This document shows positions 10,261 through 25,200 of a DNA stretch of 64,000 bases, one piece after another. Position 1 is the stretch's first letter; every line of letters begins with the position of its first letter. A model generated the notes under the pieces. The model was not told the DNA's origin and did no database searches. It saw only the letters and a program-made list of their open reading frames with translations. A program made the position numbers and the translations under genes. The DNA is from Apostichopus japonicus (taxonomy: Eukaryota > Echinodermata > Holothuroidea > Aspidochirotida > Stichopodidae): assembly GCF_037975245.1 (NCBI RefSeq), contig NC_092578.1, positions 1,116,001 to 1,180,000 on the forward strand. Reading direction: 5' to 3'.

Positions 10261-13200
10261 CTTGAAATAAATACATTAAAGACAGGGGTTGTTTACAATG
10301 ACATAGAAACAGAGTTAGACAACAGCACAGAAAGTTAAAAAGATCCCTTATTAGTAGCCTATTGAGAGAAGCATACATATACATGTACACAATGTACAAT
10401 GCATACATGTATGGAGGGAAGTGCAGTCTGTGTTGTCACGTAAATAAGTGTAAAACCAGCTTGAAACCTGTTGAAAACCAAGACGGAGACAAACACCAAA
10501 CCCCATTTTCCAATTTTCAGGAGGAAAGAACCACTTGCAAATTTAGGTGACATTGCTCATCACATATGCCGATATTTCTGAACAGGTTTGAAAACTCTGA
10601 TTCTGTGTGGGAAGTGAACTTCAAACCTAACTCATGAGAAACAACAAGCTAGATGTAACACTGTCTTCCCATCCCGCAAGGTTTGCATGACCTTTGACCC
10701 TATTAAGAAGTGGTTAGGCACTCTGTCAAAAAGAGGATGCTGAAAGGGCTGCAGCATACTGCAGCTAAGCTGCATAGGATGTAATCTTTTGCTTTGAGCA
10801 GTTCACACAATAAATACAGCTGGTCTCTTGAGATATTCTCTATAGTTTGATACATGAATCAGCCTTTACTGCAGTGCATTTTTTTTTTCTTCTTTGATAT
10901 GGTACCTATTAAACCAACTTATTGCTTTTTTTCAACATTTCTCACATGAACTTATTTTCTACACATAAACGAAATAAAGCCACATTTAATCCCTTTCTGA
11001 GTGTGCTGCACAGTAGATCTATAATAATGGAATTATGTTTTGACAAGACAGGTAAGTAACTTATATCCCCTATTGATAATGTCCCTAGATTCCTGAATGA
11101 ACAAAAGACTACTACTCACTTGTTGAACTCGATTCTAGAAAGCCATCTTCATCAACAGGAGCTGAAGAGGAGCTACTGCTGGCACCATCTTCTATCCATG
11201 CTGCTAAATTATTTCTGATCGTATCACCATCCTCTCGGTCAGCATCACCAGCATCCACATCACCATCCTCTCCTGGTGTCTGGATCTCACCTTCTTCGTC
11301 CTTTACCTTCCCCCAGGGTTTACCTGCCCTCACCCAAGCCCCATCAACAAAGTTTCCATCCTCTCCAAACTTCTCTGTGTAGACCTTTCGTAGATAATCT
11401 TGAATGAGATTCATCTTGTCCCCCAGTTCGTCTGTTTGTGTGTCGTCCTGGTAGCCCTCATCTCCCATTGTCAGTGGTACCCTCTGATCCCTGTATTGGT
11501 TATACCTATCCAAAAGCTTTGAATAACGTGCATAGTAATCCTGAAATCGTTGCTGTAGTGAGTTTTGGCGCGACTCCTCCAGTTCCTCCAACAACGCCAT
11601 GTATTCTTCGACAATATCCGAGACGGATGCTCTGTAGTTGTTGCTTTGGTAGCGGTCATTGGCGGCATACTTTTTGGACCTTACAGGAGGGGGTGCTCCG
11701 TTGCCCTTCCATAGTAACTGCAGAGATGCTCTGGCCAACTCTCCCTGAGATTGTACTGGGGACAGATCATTATATCCTCCGCTAAGGAAGGGATATTCTT
11801 GACTTGGATAGTCTAACTGGTAGGTAAATAGTACCTTTCTAAGAATGTCCTGGAAAAAAATAGATAGATAAACATAAATTATGTACAATGTCATCAATGA
11901 TATCATCAACACATTTATTTCAATGCCATACAATTGATTGGTCTAACGTTTCAATGACAATTTTCAAAAGTAACTATCAATTTAAAGAAAGACTTGTCAA
12001 AGGATATCATCCATATTTGTGTGTGTGTTTATTTATTTATGTTAATGTGTCTATCAATAATGTCCCAGTACTGTACATATTCCAGTAGGTTAAGTTTAAC
12101 AAATTTGTGAAGTTGTGGGGGTGAATAACCTCTTTTAGTAACCGTGGAAACATATCCACATATATTTTGGGTCTAGTAGACATACAGTAGAACATGAAGT
12201 ATGTATGTCTTTGTTACCTCTTACTTAGAACTGTACAAGATCGAAAATCCTTTATTAGGACACACTTTTCTATGAAGGCAGTTTAGATTTAAGTTAAAAT
12301 AAAACAAAACTGTAAGCAAACTGCTTATCCACTATTAAGAGCCTGTGTAAGAGAATGTGTAAATGCAAGTTGGCCTGACGTTTCGATCCTAGCAGGATCT
12401 TCTTCAGAGGCTGAAAGATAGATTTACTGTAAGTCACATAAATGAAATTTCAGTATGTGCAAGCATGTTTTATTTAAATCAAAAATTATTATTTCACTAA
12501 GAATTTGGTGAGTAATAAAATCAACCCCCAAAAATTCAGGCCTCATAATAGCTACTAGATCTCATGTTAGATTTTTGTGTTTTGTTCTTTTCTGGCTTCA
12601 CCTTCATACATGCACGTATATTAAGGTGACCCGACGTCCCCGATTTTCGCTGATAGTCCCCGATTACAGACTCCAGTGTGCTGTCCCTGATGAACAAGTG
12701 TCCCCGATTCATCAAACTGTTCAGGAATTTCGAAAATATCCCACATTATTAGTAAAATAATTGTAAAACAATATTTAGTCAAGTGTGCAGTCGCAGAACG
12801 GAACTAACCAGTATTTCGGGTGGGCCAGTGTAAAGTGGAAACACTGTTAAAATATGCTAGGTCAATCTAGCCTAGCACTCTTACGTAATTTCAGTAAATT
12901 TCATCTAAGAAAAAGCTACACATTTGAAAATAAAATTGATTTAAAAAGTGCTTCTAAGTATCACCATTTTTCATCTAAGCACCTTAGGCACTTAAAAATC
13001 TTCCCTTAGACCCCTCCCCCATATCAGTCACACAATAAATGTCCCTGCTTCCAGTCAGGCAAATATGGTCACCATAATGTATATGAATATAGTAGTCAAG
13101 CACTGTCAACACTACAGTACAGCAGGCCACTGATTAATTGAGTATCTATATACTATCCACAGACCCCACACAGTTAATGCTATGAAATCCATTAATGGCC

Positions 13201-16200
13201 AATCACTTTTCACAAGCATCAACTGACATACTTTTAGATGTTAAAATTACTCTTCCGAGAGAAGTTTACGGATCAAGCTCTTTATAAGATGTATTTTAAT
13301 ACTTAATCCCAGAGAAAGAAAAACAGGGCATCCTGCGCTAAGCATAAACAATTCAACATAACAAGGCAGAAGGTGTAGTCAATCCATACTTGAAAGGATT
13401 CCCTGGCTGCTTGTAAAGAGGATTGCAACCACTTAATCATTTTATTATTGTAGGAGGCTAAAAAACATCCATCAGCTCTCTTATTACTTTCTTTTTCGTG
13501 GCAAATGTTCCTATTTTTGGTTAACAAACCAAACTTGATATATTAATTAAGTTCTTTAGTGTACAATTAACTATTATATGTTGTCATTAGTCAAAATCAT
13601 CAAATAGGGCACAACACTACTGACTGTGCAATAGTGCTGGGTTTCAACACTAGCACAATAATTAATGAGTATCTGTACTGATATACTGTACTGTAGCATT
13701 GATACTGTGTGCTGTGCATAAATTTACATGCATTGATAAGTGCAAAGTTAAATGAATTTACATTTTTTTTTATTTAAATGGTTTTAGCATCGAATATGTA
13801 GCATATAAAAGTCTTAAAATCAACTCAAGTGTTAGTGTAATAATTTTCCATAATTTTTCTGTCCAAGTTTCTACAGAGTGTATTTCAGCTTTTCAACATT
13901 TGTGTGAACATTTTCTGATTACATACATAATTCACACTTGCACAGGTCTACTCAATGTGTCAAGATTTCTACTATAATTGCAAATTTTACTTTACACCCT
14001 TGTCTGCTTCTGAATTTCGCTGTAACAAGATTTAAAATTCACATATATACATATACACATACATGCATGTACACATCATGCGATTATTAAAACAAACTAG
14101 GAGCTACGCTATCCTAATTATATTATCTCTTCTTTGATCAATTTTATCAACTTTGAAAAAGCGGCTGATTCTTCTCCTAAATTTAAAAAGATTACAAAAA
14201 CTGCCAAACAATGCAGATTTACAGTATGGTTACCAGAAAAGAAGATAATGTAAGAAATAAACAAATCCATGTAGGAAATGCATCTAGGAAGGGTTGATTG
14301 AAGGGGAGGCAGAAGTGACCAGAAGTGACCAGAAGTCACCGGTTGCTAAGGGCGTACATACTGTACAGTTCTAATATATGACTAGATTTTTCTGAGCATG
14401 TTAGAGCAAGATTGCTATTGGTTGCCAGGATAGAAGTTGGCAAGGAAGTGAAGAAAACTTTAGAAAATTCAACACAAAGTAATTACAGTTTGTTTCAATG
14501 AGTGCAATTACTGAAATTAAATGTTTTCACTATGGAAACCCAAAAGAATGTGATGGTTGTATAAAAACTACTCTATAGTTCTCTAAGAACAGTGGAAAGT
14601 TATTTTGTCAGCCCTGGATATGTACTGAATATAGTATCTCTGTGTACAACATGTCTGATCATTCCACAGCATGTCTGATTATCTTTGATAATTTCAAAGT
14701 TTATTTACAAGCAGTACAAAAAATAGGGGGGGCGGGGTCTCACTTCCATTAATGGTACTAGTCCAGTAAAGACAAAACAACAAGTGACCAGCCATCCAAT
14801 AAGACAAACGAACTGAAATATTGCAGTTATACGCTCCAGTAAACTACAGTATATAGCTAAAGTATCTTTAAGGTGGGCTTTCTTTACAACTTGGTCACAA
14901 CCCACGCACTTGTACGTGATCATGTAAATAGTGTGTGGGACAACAGTAAATAAATTGCCACTTGATTGTACTGAAGGGTAAATACACACCACACAGGACA
15001 ATATCACTGCTGCATAAATAAATTGAACAACCAGAGATGTAACAACATTGGAATGTACGGTTACTACGACGACGATAATGACAGCCACTGAGTTAAAAAA
15101 TAAAAAGGTGCAGTACAAATGCTGGCGGAAATGTTCACCAGCAATGGCTGAATTATGAAACTTTATGTATATAGGTTCAGCATGGCTGTCTTTGTCCGAT
15201 GCACCAGGAAATATAATCAGAAAGTCAACGCCCTATTATTCTATTACGTCCTAACAAAGTATGTCAGAAGAATTAGTTGTTATATGACTTGGAAAAGTAA
15301 ATTCCTAGCTCTTGTGCTAGAATCCTGAAATCTTTCATCCAGTTGGGATAACTATGATATCAAATTGAGTGGGCTAAACAAAGGTGGATGGAGAAAAAAT
15401 AATTGTGAGTGAAGACAGGTTTCATAAGAGGAGTGAAAGTAATTACTTTAACATTTGTAATATTTCTGGAATATTTACAGAATTAGTAACAATGAGACCT
15501 GTTACTGTAGCGTAATCTGTCACCTAGCCTTCACCTTTATTCTGTCACCTAAGTCTGTCACCTTTAGTCTGTCACCTAAGTTTGTCACCTTTAGTCTGTC
15601 ACCTAAGTCTGTCACCAAAGTCTGTCACCTTAATCCACCAATTCAAATAGTCCAATAACAATATTTGTTAATTCTGGCTGTTAGCAAACAAAATTTTATT
15701 TTCTAAACTTTGCAGGACAAAAGTTTTTTTTCTTTACTGGCTATACATACATCTTTCAACTATGAGAAGTACTGATTAGTATAGAGATGTGTATCTTACA
15801 ATTAGAGGTTTTTAAATTTAGGGTGGATATTACATGACTAACCACAAATTAAATGATGATTCAGCAAACTCTATATGAAATATTTTACGTACTGAGTTCT
15901 ACAAGTTCTGATTTTCAATTGATGCAATTGGGCTAGCAATACTCTCATTCTCTGCCAAGTACTGACATTAGGAAGCTGCTTCCCCCCCCCCCCCCCCCGT
16001 CAACACATTTAAATTATCTATTCAGAGACGAGCCAATTGATCCGTGTTTCATATAGATATACTTCAATGAGAATCTGTGTCACAGAAGAGACAGAGATAG
16101 TTCTACCGATATGGTGAAGTACCTGAGAGAACTCATCCTTCCACTGGTAGCCTTCGTCTATTAGAAACTTGATACCACCCTTGAGCTCACGAAGGCCTCT

Positions 16201-19200
16201 CGGGTCCAGGTCATAGAATGGAAGATGCGAAGAGCCAACAGATACGCAGGAGCCAAATAAGTTATCTGGAAAATTAGATCAAGATGAAAACCAGCTTTAC
16301 GAACGGGGATGTTGAATGCGACGGATATAATTACGATTCATTAAAACATGATATTGGGGTGAGAGAAAATGTGGCCTACAATTTAATTCAAAAAAATCAA
16401 AAGCAACGGGCAGAGGCACTCGAAATACTGTAAGTAAAGTAAAATTTGTAACATTTTTCAATTATACACTTGATGCCGAAAGCAGCTTGTACAGGTTTTT
16501 CTGAAACCATTAAAATTCTGTAACATGTAACAAAACCAAAACAGGCTGCTCAAGTAGAATTTTTACAAGTAAAACACACTGGAAAGCTACACTTCCAAGA
16601 TAAATAATGAGAGGATCAAAAAGTGTGCTAAGAATTTTGTATGTACACTGAAATGTCTTCCAATTTCCTTGCCTGTTATCGTACATGTACGTAATTGCTC
16701 ACCCAAGGCCAATTTAATTATATCGAACTTTCTATCGTAAATTATGTTACTATAATATGCATTTAATTAAGCCTATTGTATTTTCTTCTTAACAATATCA
16801 GGCTGTTTCGTAACCATAGCTATTTCAAAATCATGCTTTACGTAAACAGGTACTTTTACTGAACCCTTTCACTGTTGACATGTACTACATTATCAAACTT
16901 TAGTCTCTCTCAACGTCACGAGAAAAAATTAAAAGTGTAAAGCAAAATTCCTTCTCAAACTGTTACTATGCTAGAGTTAGAGAATCCTTCACCGTGGGAC
17001 TGCTATACTGTTATGCTTGACTGCTAATCAATTCTACTGTGTAGTATTCAACGTACACGACACAAAAATAATGCAAAATTTCCACTGGGTATCACTAATC
17101 ATATTAAAAACAAATTATACAACAGCAAGTAAATGCATACTATGTCTTGTAAACACCAAGATCACTTTGACAGGTTTACCTACCCAGTGCTAAAAAATTT
17201 ATGTTTACTTGGAAACATTGTCACATAAACATATACACATGAAGTACACAGTGGGCATTACTGTACCTAAAGCATCAGGGAATTATCATTTTTTGATGAT
17301 TTTTTGTTTTGGGGGGGGGGGGGGGGGCAGAGCAGTTTGATTGCTCTCAATTTTGTCTCATACGTAAATACTATATTTTCTGTACTACTGTACTACTATA
17401 AACTACTGTATGTCCTGCCTGTTGAGAAGACAAGGGGGAGGGGGCGGGGGAAGGGGAGGGGAGGGGGAAGGGACACAGTGCATAAAGTGGGGAAAAAAAT
17501 GCGAAAATGGAATAGGAAAGTCAAGACATGTGACAGGAGCGTAGTAACTCTATCTTAAATACTTTACTTATTTTGCACTCTTTCTGTGTTAAGAAAACCG
17601 ACCAAATATGAGTATAAATCAAGGGGGCACAGTGTTCAAAACGTTACCAGTTCACTCTAGACAGTAGACACGGTACTTCTGAGTAAGAATTGTACAAATG
17701 TTAAGAGAAGACAAACTTGTGTCCAAATGAAGCGACATAAATACCTCTTCTGGTGGTTTTCAAAACTGAATCAAACCTCCACTATCTGCTTTAACTATCT
17801 ATAGGCTTTTCATCATGCCCATAACCACACAGCAGCATACAAATTGCATAATTACTGTTGGTACATGAATAGTCGATGAGTGTTTTTATCTGTTCAATTT
17901 AGCCTAGGCAGCCGCTGGTTTCTAATTGACAAATATGGCATTCTCTACTACCATGAGTACCTCATTAACTGCCTAGTTTTGTGTCACTGATTCATCAGAA
18001 ATGGATTGAATATCTATGGACAACAAATTAAAAGAATACAACTTTTTTTTTTCAAATTAAAATAGGAAGCATCCAACGATATTTGTCTTCAACTCCTATA
18101 GTTATGTCTCTTTTTTTTCATCTTGTATTTTTGAAAATTGAGATATCAGTTGTTGCAGTGGTACACAGGGTGAACTTGAAGCAAACAAGTGTGATGTCAT
18201 ACAGTAGATATGTACAGCTTTGACTTTGGAAGGAAGTTGATATACACACTGAAATGTTTAAGGACAAGCAGTTGAAAAATTATTTGGAAAAAAAAAAATT
18301 ATGTACATCATGATTTGCATTTTCAAAAACATTTATCCAAAGATGATCAGTTCCACCTCACCACAGTGATCCCTCCCACTTCCCCTACAGTAAATCACCA
18401 AGGCGGGTACATCAACTTCCTACTGTTAATTGTATTAGTGAGGAACAGAATTAGTCCTCCTTTCCTAATTCCTACCCACTGGGAATAATCCCAGATGAAG
18501 CGCACCTCTTCAATCATGTTTTGCAACAGTGGACAAACCAAAACCGTTGTTTTTTTTGTCCCTTTCATGTATTATTGATTATTTGCTGCTGACTATCAAG
18601 CCAAGGAAAAACAATTTCATAACTTACAACTTTCACAGTTGTTATTCTTATGCATAAAGATAAAATAATTCTGCAAATATTTTTGTCATTTACGTAATTT
18701 ACGTAGCATTCTCAGATATTCTTTCTTCAGGGACCAACAGGACAGTATTATTTGACTTGCAGAAGGAGAAGATCTGTATTCTGTATTCTTTCTTCAGGGA
18801 CCAACAGGACAGTATTATTTGACTTGTAGAAGGAGAAGATCTGTATTCTGTATTCTTTCTTCAGGGACCAACAGGACAGTATTATTTGACTTGTAGAAGG
18901 AGAAGATCTGTATTCTGTATTCTTTCTTCAGGGACCAACAGGACAGTATTATTTGACTTGTAGAAGGAGAAGATCTGTATTCTGTATTCTTTCTTCAGGG
19001 ACCAACAGGACAGTATTATTTGACTTGGAGAAGGAGAAGATCTGTATTCTGTATTCTTTCTTCAGGGACCAACAGGACAGTATCATTTGACTTGTAGAAG
19101 GAGAAGATCTGTATTCTGTATTCTTTCTTCAGGGACCAACAGGACAGTATTATTTGACTTGTAGAAGGAGAAGATCTGTATTCTGTATTCTTTCTTCAGG

Positions 19201-22200
19201 GACCAACAGGACAGTATTATTTGACTTGTAGAAGGAGAAGATCTGTATTCTGTATTCTTTCTTCAGGGACCAACAGGACAGTATTATTTGACTTGCAGAA
19301 GGAGGAGATCTGTATTTTTAAGATCTCTACTGCAGCGCATAAATCAAAACTACAGTATGAAATGTTTCCCGAAAGGTAATGAGGGCGGTATTGAAGAACT
19401 TAGCATGCACAGACTCCGGATGTGTAACCTGATTACTTCACTTTGGTTTCAGCTTTGAGTACAAAGTTTCTTTATGCTGCTGTGTTGGACGGATCTAACC
19501 ATACTCGTAATTACCAACTTTGCGATTCGTGTTGTAGTCATTGCAGACTGCAGTGTCTCGCACAACTGATACACGTGTGAGGTACTGTAATACAAAACGA
19601 GGCGAGATCCTAATGCCAAAAAGAGGCAGAAATCTGCCGAAAACAAAAGGATACTTAGCAGAAACTTGATGAATCCTGTTGTAAACTCTGTTAAGAAACT
19701 TTGTCGGTCGCAAGCAGCAGAATTCGAGCAAGAAAACTTCAGTTTGGCGTAAGTGAAAACGGAGTCCAAAAAACACGTTTTCCTTCGGAATGGTAAATTC
19801 AGAAGGAAGAGAGAGTGCGCAGTGACCTATGGGAGAGGTCACCGGGGGCTCAGAGCTATAATTATACCAGTGGCGTCTAGGTAGACTAGGAAATGTGCGT
19901 TAGTGTTGTAGGAGACAGGTAAGAGAGTAGTGAAGTAAATTCCCGGGTCCCCCTCACAATTTTGCAAGGTCGGTAAGAGTGATTCCATAGTTTTCCCTTT
20001 CGGGGAAACCGAAAAGTCTTTCCAAAATTATCAGATCATTTATGATTAAAAAACAATAGATTTTTAAGTTCTCACTTTCCAATTTGAAGTGTGCGATATA
20101 GTAAATATGCGGTATCAGCATTTTGCTGTACTAGTTAATACATGTATACATAGGTCTGTATATGCCAGGTGCATACGAGTGGCATGGAATATACTGAGCA
20201 GCACACAGTATGCACAAAACACATACACATGAGAAGAGGAGCTCCAACACACAATGTTCAGTACATCAAAACACACATAGAATCATCAATCAACTCTCTG
20301 CAATACGGTAATCAATTTTGAATGCAACCGAAGCCCTTGCATACACGACGACGATAAACGAAGCACTGTTAAGCAGCTCTAGATCAGAACAAGTGTACAT
20401 TGCACATCAAAATAAAAATTTGGCAGTTCTCATCAACCATTTTGAGCACACATGATTATGAAAATCCAAAGCAACTATTTGTACAGAAAGAAATTTGCTA
20501 ACTACTGAACAAAACACCCCAAAAAAATGCACAAAACCATTTTGGCAATATTTTGATGAACATGTTATAAACAAGTAACATTTCAAAGCAGTTTATGTGT
20601 TTCATCATTGTCTTCTTATCACAAATTAAGGTCTATCAATGTTTGCTCCAAACAGATAACTGTACAGTATAATTGATCAAATTCAGATAAAGTACAGACT
20701 ATATTATATTCAATTTAGCAAACATTAAGTAGCTAATAATTATTATGAAGACCTTGGATAACTCAAGCTGGTCACTTGTGTAACCATAAAGCTCAACATT
20801 CTATGATACATTCAACAAAGCTGTTGCTGAGGTCATCAGTATGTTTCTCCCCAATACACTAAGAAGAATTAAACCTGGTCAGAATACTGTACTATTCAAG
20901 CTATTGCCAGGTATGGGCATGAAACAGTAGTAGCAATTTCTAAGCAATGCTAAACATCTTGAGAAAATCTGTTTATATTTGGAAGCAAATGTCAATACTA
21001 TATATAGTCAAAGCCTCCAAGACTTGAGTATAGATTTAGGTTAAAACCTAGACTTTAACTAATTCTATATGAGAATCTGGAATGATCTCACCACTTCTCT
21101 TCATTATCACTGTTTCCTGAGGAAAATAAGGTTAGCTCATAGGGCAAATTTTAACTGTACACGATCAGTAGTGTGATCGTCCGAAAAGATCAAACTTCTG
21201 TTCGGTGCACAATTAAAATCAGCTTTGGTGCTCGACCTGCGGATGACTGCTTGTTTACATCAAATTCATATTACGTTGTAACTAAATACCCCAAAATAGG
21301 TAGAATGATAAATTGGTGACACACCCTCTATCACTATGGAAGGACTGAAATAAAAACATAAAGTCGAAGGTCAATGATCCACCCGAACCTAACCCAACTC
21401 AAAAACAATGGCCTTATAAATAGCCCGAGTATGATAGTGATTGATGAAAAATAGTGTTCTTGTACACTTACAGATCTATAGTGAATCTACACCCCAGCTA
21501 TGAAGTTCCTCTAAGTTTCACTTTTGGCATTATGTTTGCACAAAGTTTGCAGACTTTGACTTCTGTTGGTCTCAAATGACCTTTGACCACCACAAAAACA
21601 ATAAGGTTTTAGTACTGAGTATTGAAAAAAGTGGTTCTACTGTACTAACAGTACTTATATTTAAGAAAGATATTAGATCGGAAGTTGGTATTTATCAGTT
21701 TACAAGGTTTTTCAAACTTAGAACTTTCTTGAATGACTGACCTTTGATCTTATAGGTGTATCCACATACAATACTAAGCAGTATGAAGTTCAACTAGCAT
21801 ATGTACTTTCTGAGTTATTGTATTTACAACCCCTCATCGCTCACACAAACACACACCAACACACATATCTGTTACTTCTTGCCTAAAGCACCAGTGACTA
21901 CAGTAAGTGCGGAATAAACACTTGCAACCGAGAACATTAATTCCTAATATGTACATACCACAAATCGAAATACATTCACATATGGACTGGACATTTATAT
22001 TAGTTATGTTAGTTACTGTAGGTCCTATAAAATTCCTTCCTGTGTCAAAAACAGAATTTCAGTGAAAAACTGACATATACAAATATTTCATGCAACAATG
22101 CAATATTCTGTTTGCCCAAGAATTATTGTTGATGCCCTTCTCACACTAGTCCCTAGTCAGTTGAAGTACAGCAGGTAGTTGTTTGTAATCTTTATAATGC

Positions 22201-25200
22201 TAAGGTCAACGGTACTTCTGCATCCACTGTTAAACGTGCTTCACCCACACAGTTCCAAAGGTGAATTGACTTTTAATTACTGACGTCATTCACATCTTCA
22301 ACAATCTGAATCTGACCTTTGAGACTCGACACAGACGTGAAGAGTTGATCAACGAGTTCTCCCCTTAGTAGTCCTTATCAAATACCACTAAAACCTACTT
22401 AATTAGGATATATCAGGAGGAATTGAAGAAGTCTCACTGTATTAAAACTGTCCTTCATTTGTTTCTTTGTGTGAACTGAAGGTAATCCCATTGACAGAAT
22501 TCGTCTGCTTGGACAAAGAAATTGGTCACACACATGAAGTTTTGGCTACATAGTTTGGCCAATCTTCGATCACTGATTCTTTCCATGCCATACAGTATGC
22601 TGAAGAATCCTCCTTGAAGCGGGCCACAGTTTAAGGACGTAGTTCTTAACCTGGGATCCGTGTATCCCCTGGTGGTGCAATAACCTTATGGGGGTGCAAT
22701 AACCCCTGGGGGTGCAATAATCCCCTCTCCCATCCTCCTCTGCCCAGCCACAGTGTCCCCAATCCTCCAGCTTGCCAACTTGTCACAAACTTGTCTCTTT
22801 TCTCTCTAATTACATTTCTATCTACTCTAAAATCTGTACAGGGGTTCTTCGCTCATTCAACTACTCCTGCTGTAGTATTGACAGATAAATGATATTTTTA
22901 TACCTGAATCAGTTTACTAATACCACTGGTAACTGATATATGCAAATTTCAGGCCCTTCGTTGCATACGATCCGTAACCAAGCGTTTCCACACTATGAAT
23001 GCAATATCCAACTCCACATCATCGATCAACTAAGACCACAAACCGGGTGAAATCGTAGCTTTAAAATAATTGGCTGCTAAACACCTCAGCATTTTGGCTG
23101 GTTTTGTTCAAAAAGACAAAGGGCTCTACTAGACTACTACTGTACCATCATGTTTTCTTTGTCTTCCTTTTTTTAATTAGCTTATCGCTGACGATTTTAT
23201 AATCACATCTTGATGAGAGATCGTTACAATTAAATTTCTCAAAAGTCAAGATGTATCAAAGAGAATTAAGAGGACATCATGTCATGTGGGGAGGAGGAGA
23301 ATTTTCTTTCAAGTGGTAACTGACTTACCATCTGCACAAATTTCATCTGATTTACACACTGGACTGAAGTGACAACCTGAAAAGAGAACAAAGATTCAAA
23401 TGTATGACAGATAATTAATGATGACTCATGCTGCTTTCAATCAGATACCAAGAAATGAATGAGTACAAAGAAGTTGAGATTACTCTGAACACCTCAAAAC
23501 TTGCTGCAAAACTTGCTGAGTGTTTTAAACCAACCACTCTACTTACCTGTCTCTTTTCTTAAATCATGCACATTCCCATCCACCTATCCCTCACCCCCCC
23601 CCCCTCCCTCGCCTTTTCCCCTCCTCAGCATTGCAAATGTAAACAGTTAATAGGCTACGTAGGTAGATGGGAAATGTATAGCAGAGCCAAGACTGGAGCG
23701 CAGTAAACTACAGCAACAACATTTTTAAGCTAAAGTATGGGGGTGAACCAAAAGAGGGTCGCAAAATGAGTACGAAAATTGATCTACAATATTCTGAGTT
23801 TTTCGAACATCAAGTCCATGGTACAGAAGCTTTCATGCATTGCAAACATCGATGTTGAATGGGTGGGGGGAGGTCTCGGTGGATCCTGGTTCGGTCCTCA
23901 CTGAGGATCAATGGTCTTGGACCTACAGTTTGCCGTCCACTGAACAACAGAACTAAAAATACCTAAATATATATGTTACTTCTCAATTGATTACCAAACC
24001 CTACATATCATATATGCATCTTCTACATATCCATATCTTAGGTTCTTGTACAGTAACAATGTCAACATTGATATTTACAAAATGAATTGGTAATTGCATT
24101 GCCTTGAATGTCAAACATTTTCAGCATTATACTTACTGTATCTCTTACATTACGTAACATTAAGTTATAACAGAGTTTGTATTAAAAATAAAAATAAGGT
24201 CATGCAGATATCCTTTTACTCCTTCCAAAAAAAAAAATTCTTTATATATAATATAGTGAGTTGGAAAAAATACATATACTAGTATACCAAACCAATCATA
24301 ATGAAATCTATTCTAAGCAAAATATAAAATTATGCAACCAGAAAGTACAAAGATATATTGTAACAGGTATCGGTATCGAATTTTTACTAAACATGCAAAG
24401 ATTATTCAATTCTAAAAAAACAAATATCAAACTACAAATTTCTACATAACAGTACATGACCCATTAAAGCCACATTATGCTCCCCAACCATTTTGAAATT
24501 TATAAAGGACAGTTTATTACATTGACCAAAAACAAATAACAAACAAACCAAAAAAGAACACAATAAAACAGAGGGATTTAACTTCAAATGTTTTGAAAAC
24601 AAATTCCTTCCTTCTAATGTTTGCCTGTTTGCACAATAACCAAAATATAATATCTCCCTAATAAAGAACCGGAAGAAAAGAAACACTTCCGTCACAATCT
24701 CAGGATGCTTTTACAGTTACCATGGAAACCCAGATTATCAATTCGTGCACAACTGATGATAGTCATATATGTGTATTAAGTTCTACTGTACGTGTCTTCG
24801 CTGCACAGCCTTGCCGAGTTAAATTATATCACTTCAGGCAGCAGGCACAAGGCAGTTGATGAAAGTGTCTTTCCTAACATTAATTACGTAGAGTAATGCA
24901 GTTTCCTTGATGCTTAGACCAGTGGTCAGAAGCAGATGTATTAACACTGACATTACAGTAGCTCTACAGTACTTGGCCGTAATGTACAGTATACAGACTC
25001 CAGTCCTGTGTTCTTGTAATGGCTACCGTAACAGTGAATCTGATACATTGTGGATTGGGGGAGGAAAGGGGGGGGAGAGGAGGGAGGAAGGGAAGGGAGG
25101 GTGAGTAGAACAATGAATAATTAAACCACTGTAATGTAAGTCAATTTAATTGTTGAATATCAGGAAATCGCTAGTTTTTCATATTCATACAACAGACTTG

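Larger units (their letters stand above)
16266..23328. other. PTPRN-like intron (exon 2 to 3)
   Basis: About 7 kb without an exon. It holds the G-rich tract, the 67-bp satellite, a dispersed repeat at 19.9 kb, a GACC-type repeat and an hAT-like end. Two overlapping minus frames near 19.45-19.84 kb lack family features. Confidence 0.5.

Noticed and set aside
9843-10265. Plus-strand frame of 140 codons rich in Pro and Ser
   Set aside because: It lies opposite PTPRN-like exon 5, whose acidic Glu/Asp codons read as Ser/Pro-rich on the other strand. The phased minus-strand exon explains it.
11438-11785. Plus-strand frame of 115 codons
   Set aside because: Shadow of PTPRN-like exon 4 with no domain of its own.
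17304-17558. Plus-strand frame with RGRGRGKGRGGGR
   Set aside because: Created by a G-rich low-complexity tract; no RGG-protein context, no splice logic.
19449-19842. Two overlapping minus-strand frames of 106 and 115 codons
   Set aside because: They use different frames of the same DNA, have no recognised motif, and phases do not fit the PTPRN-like exon chain.
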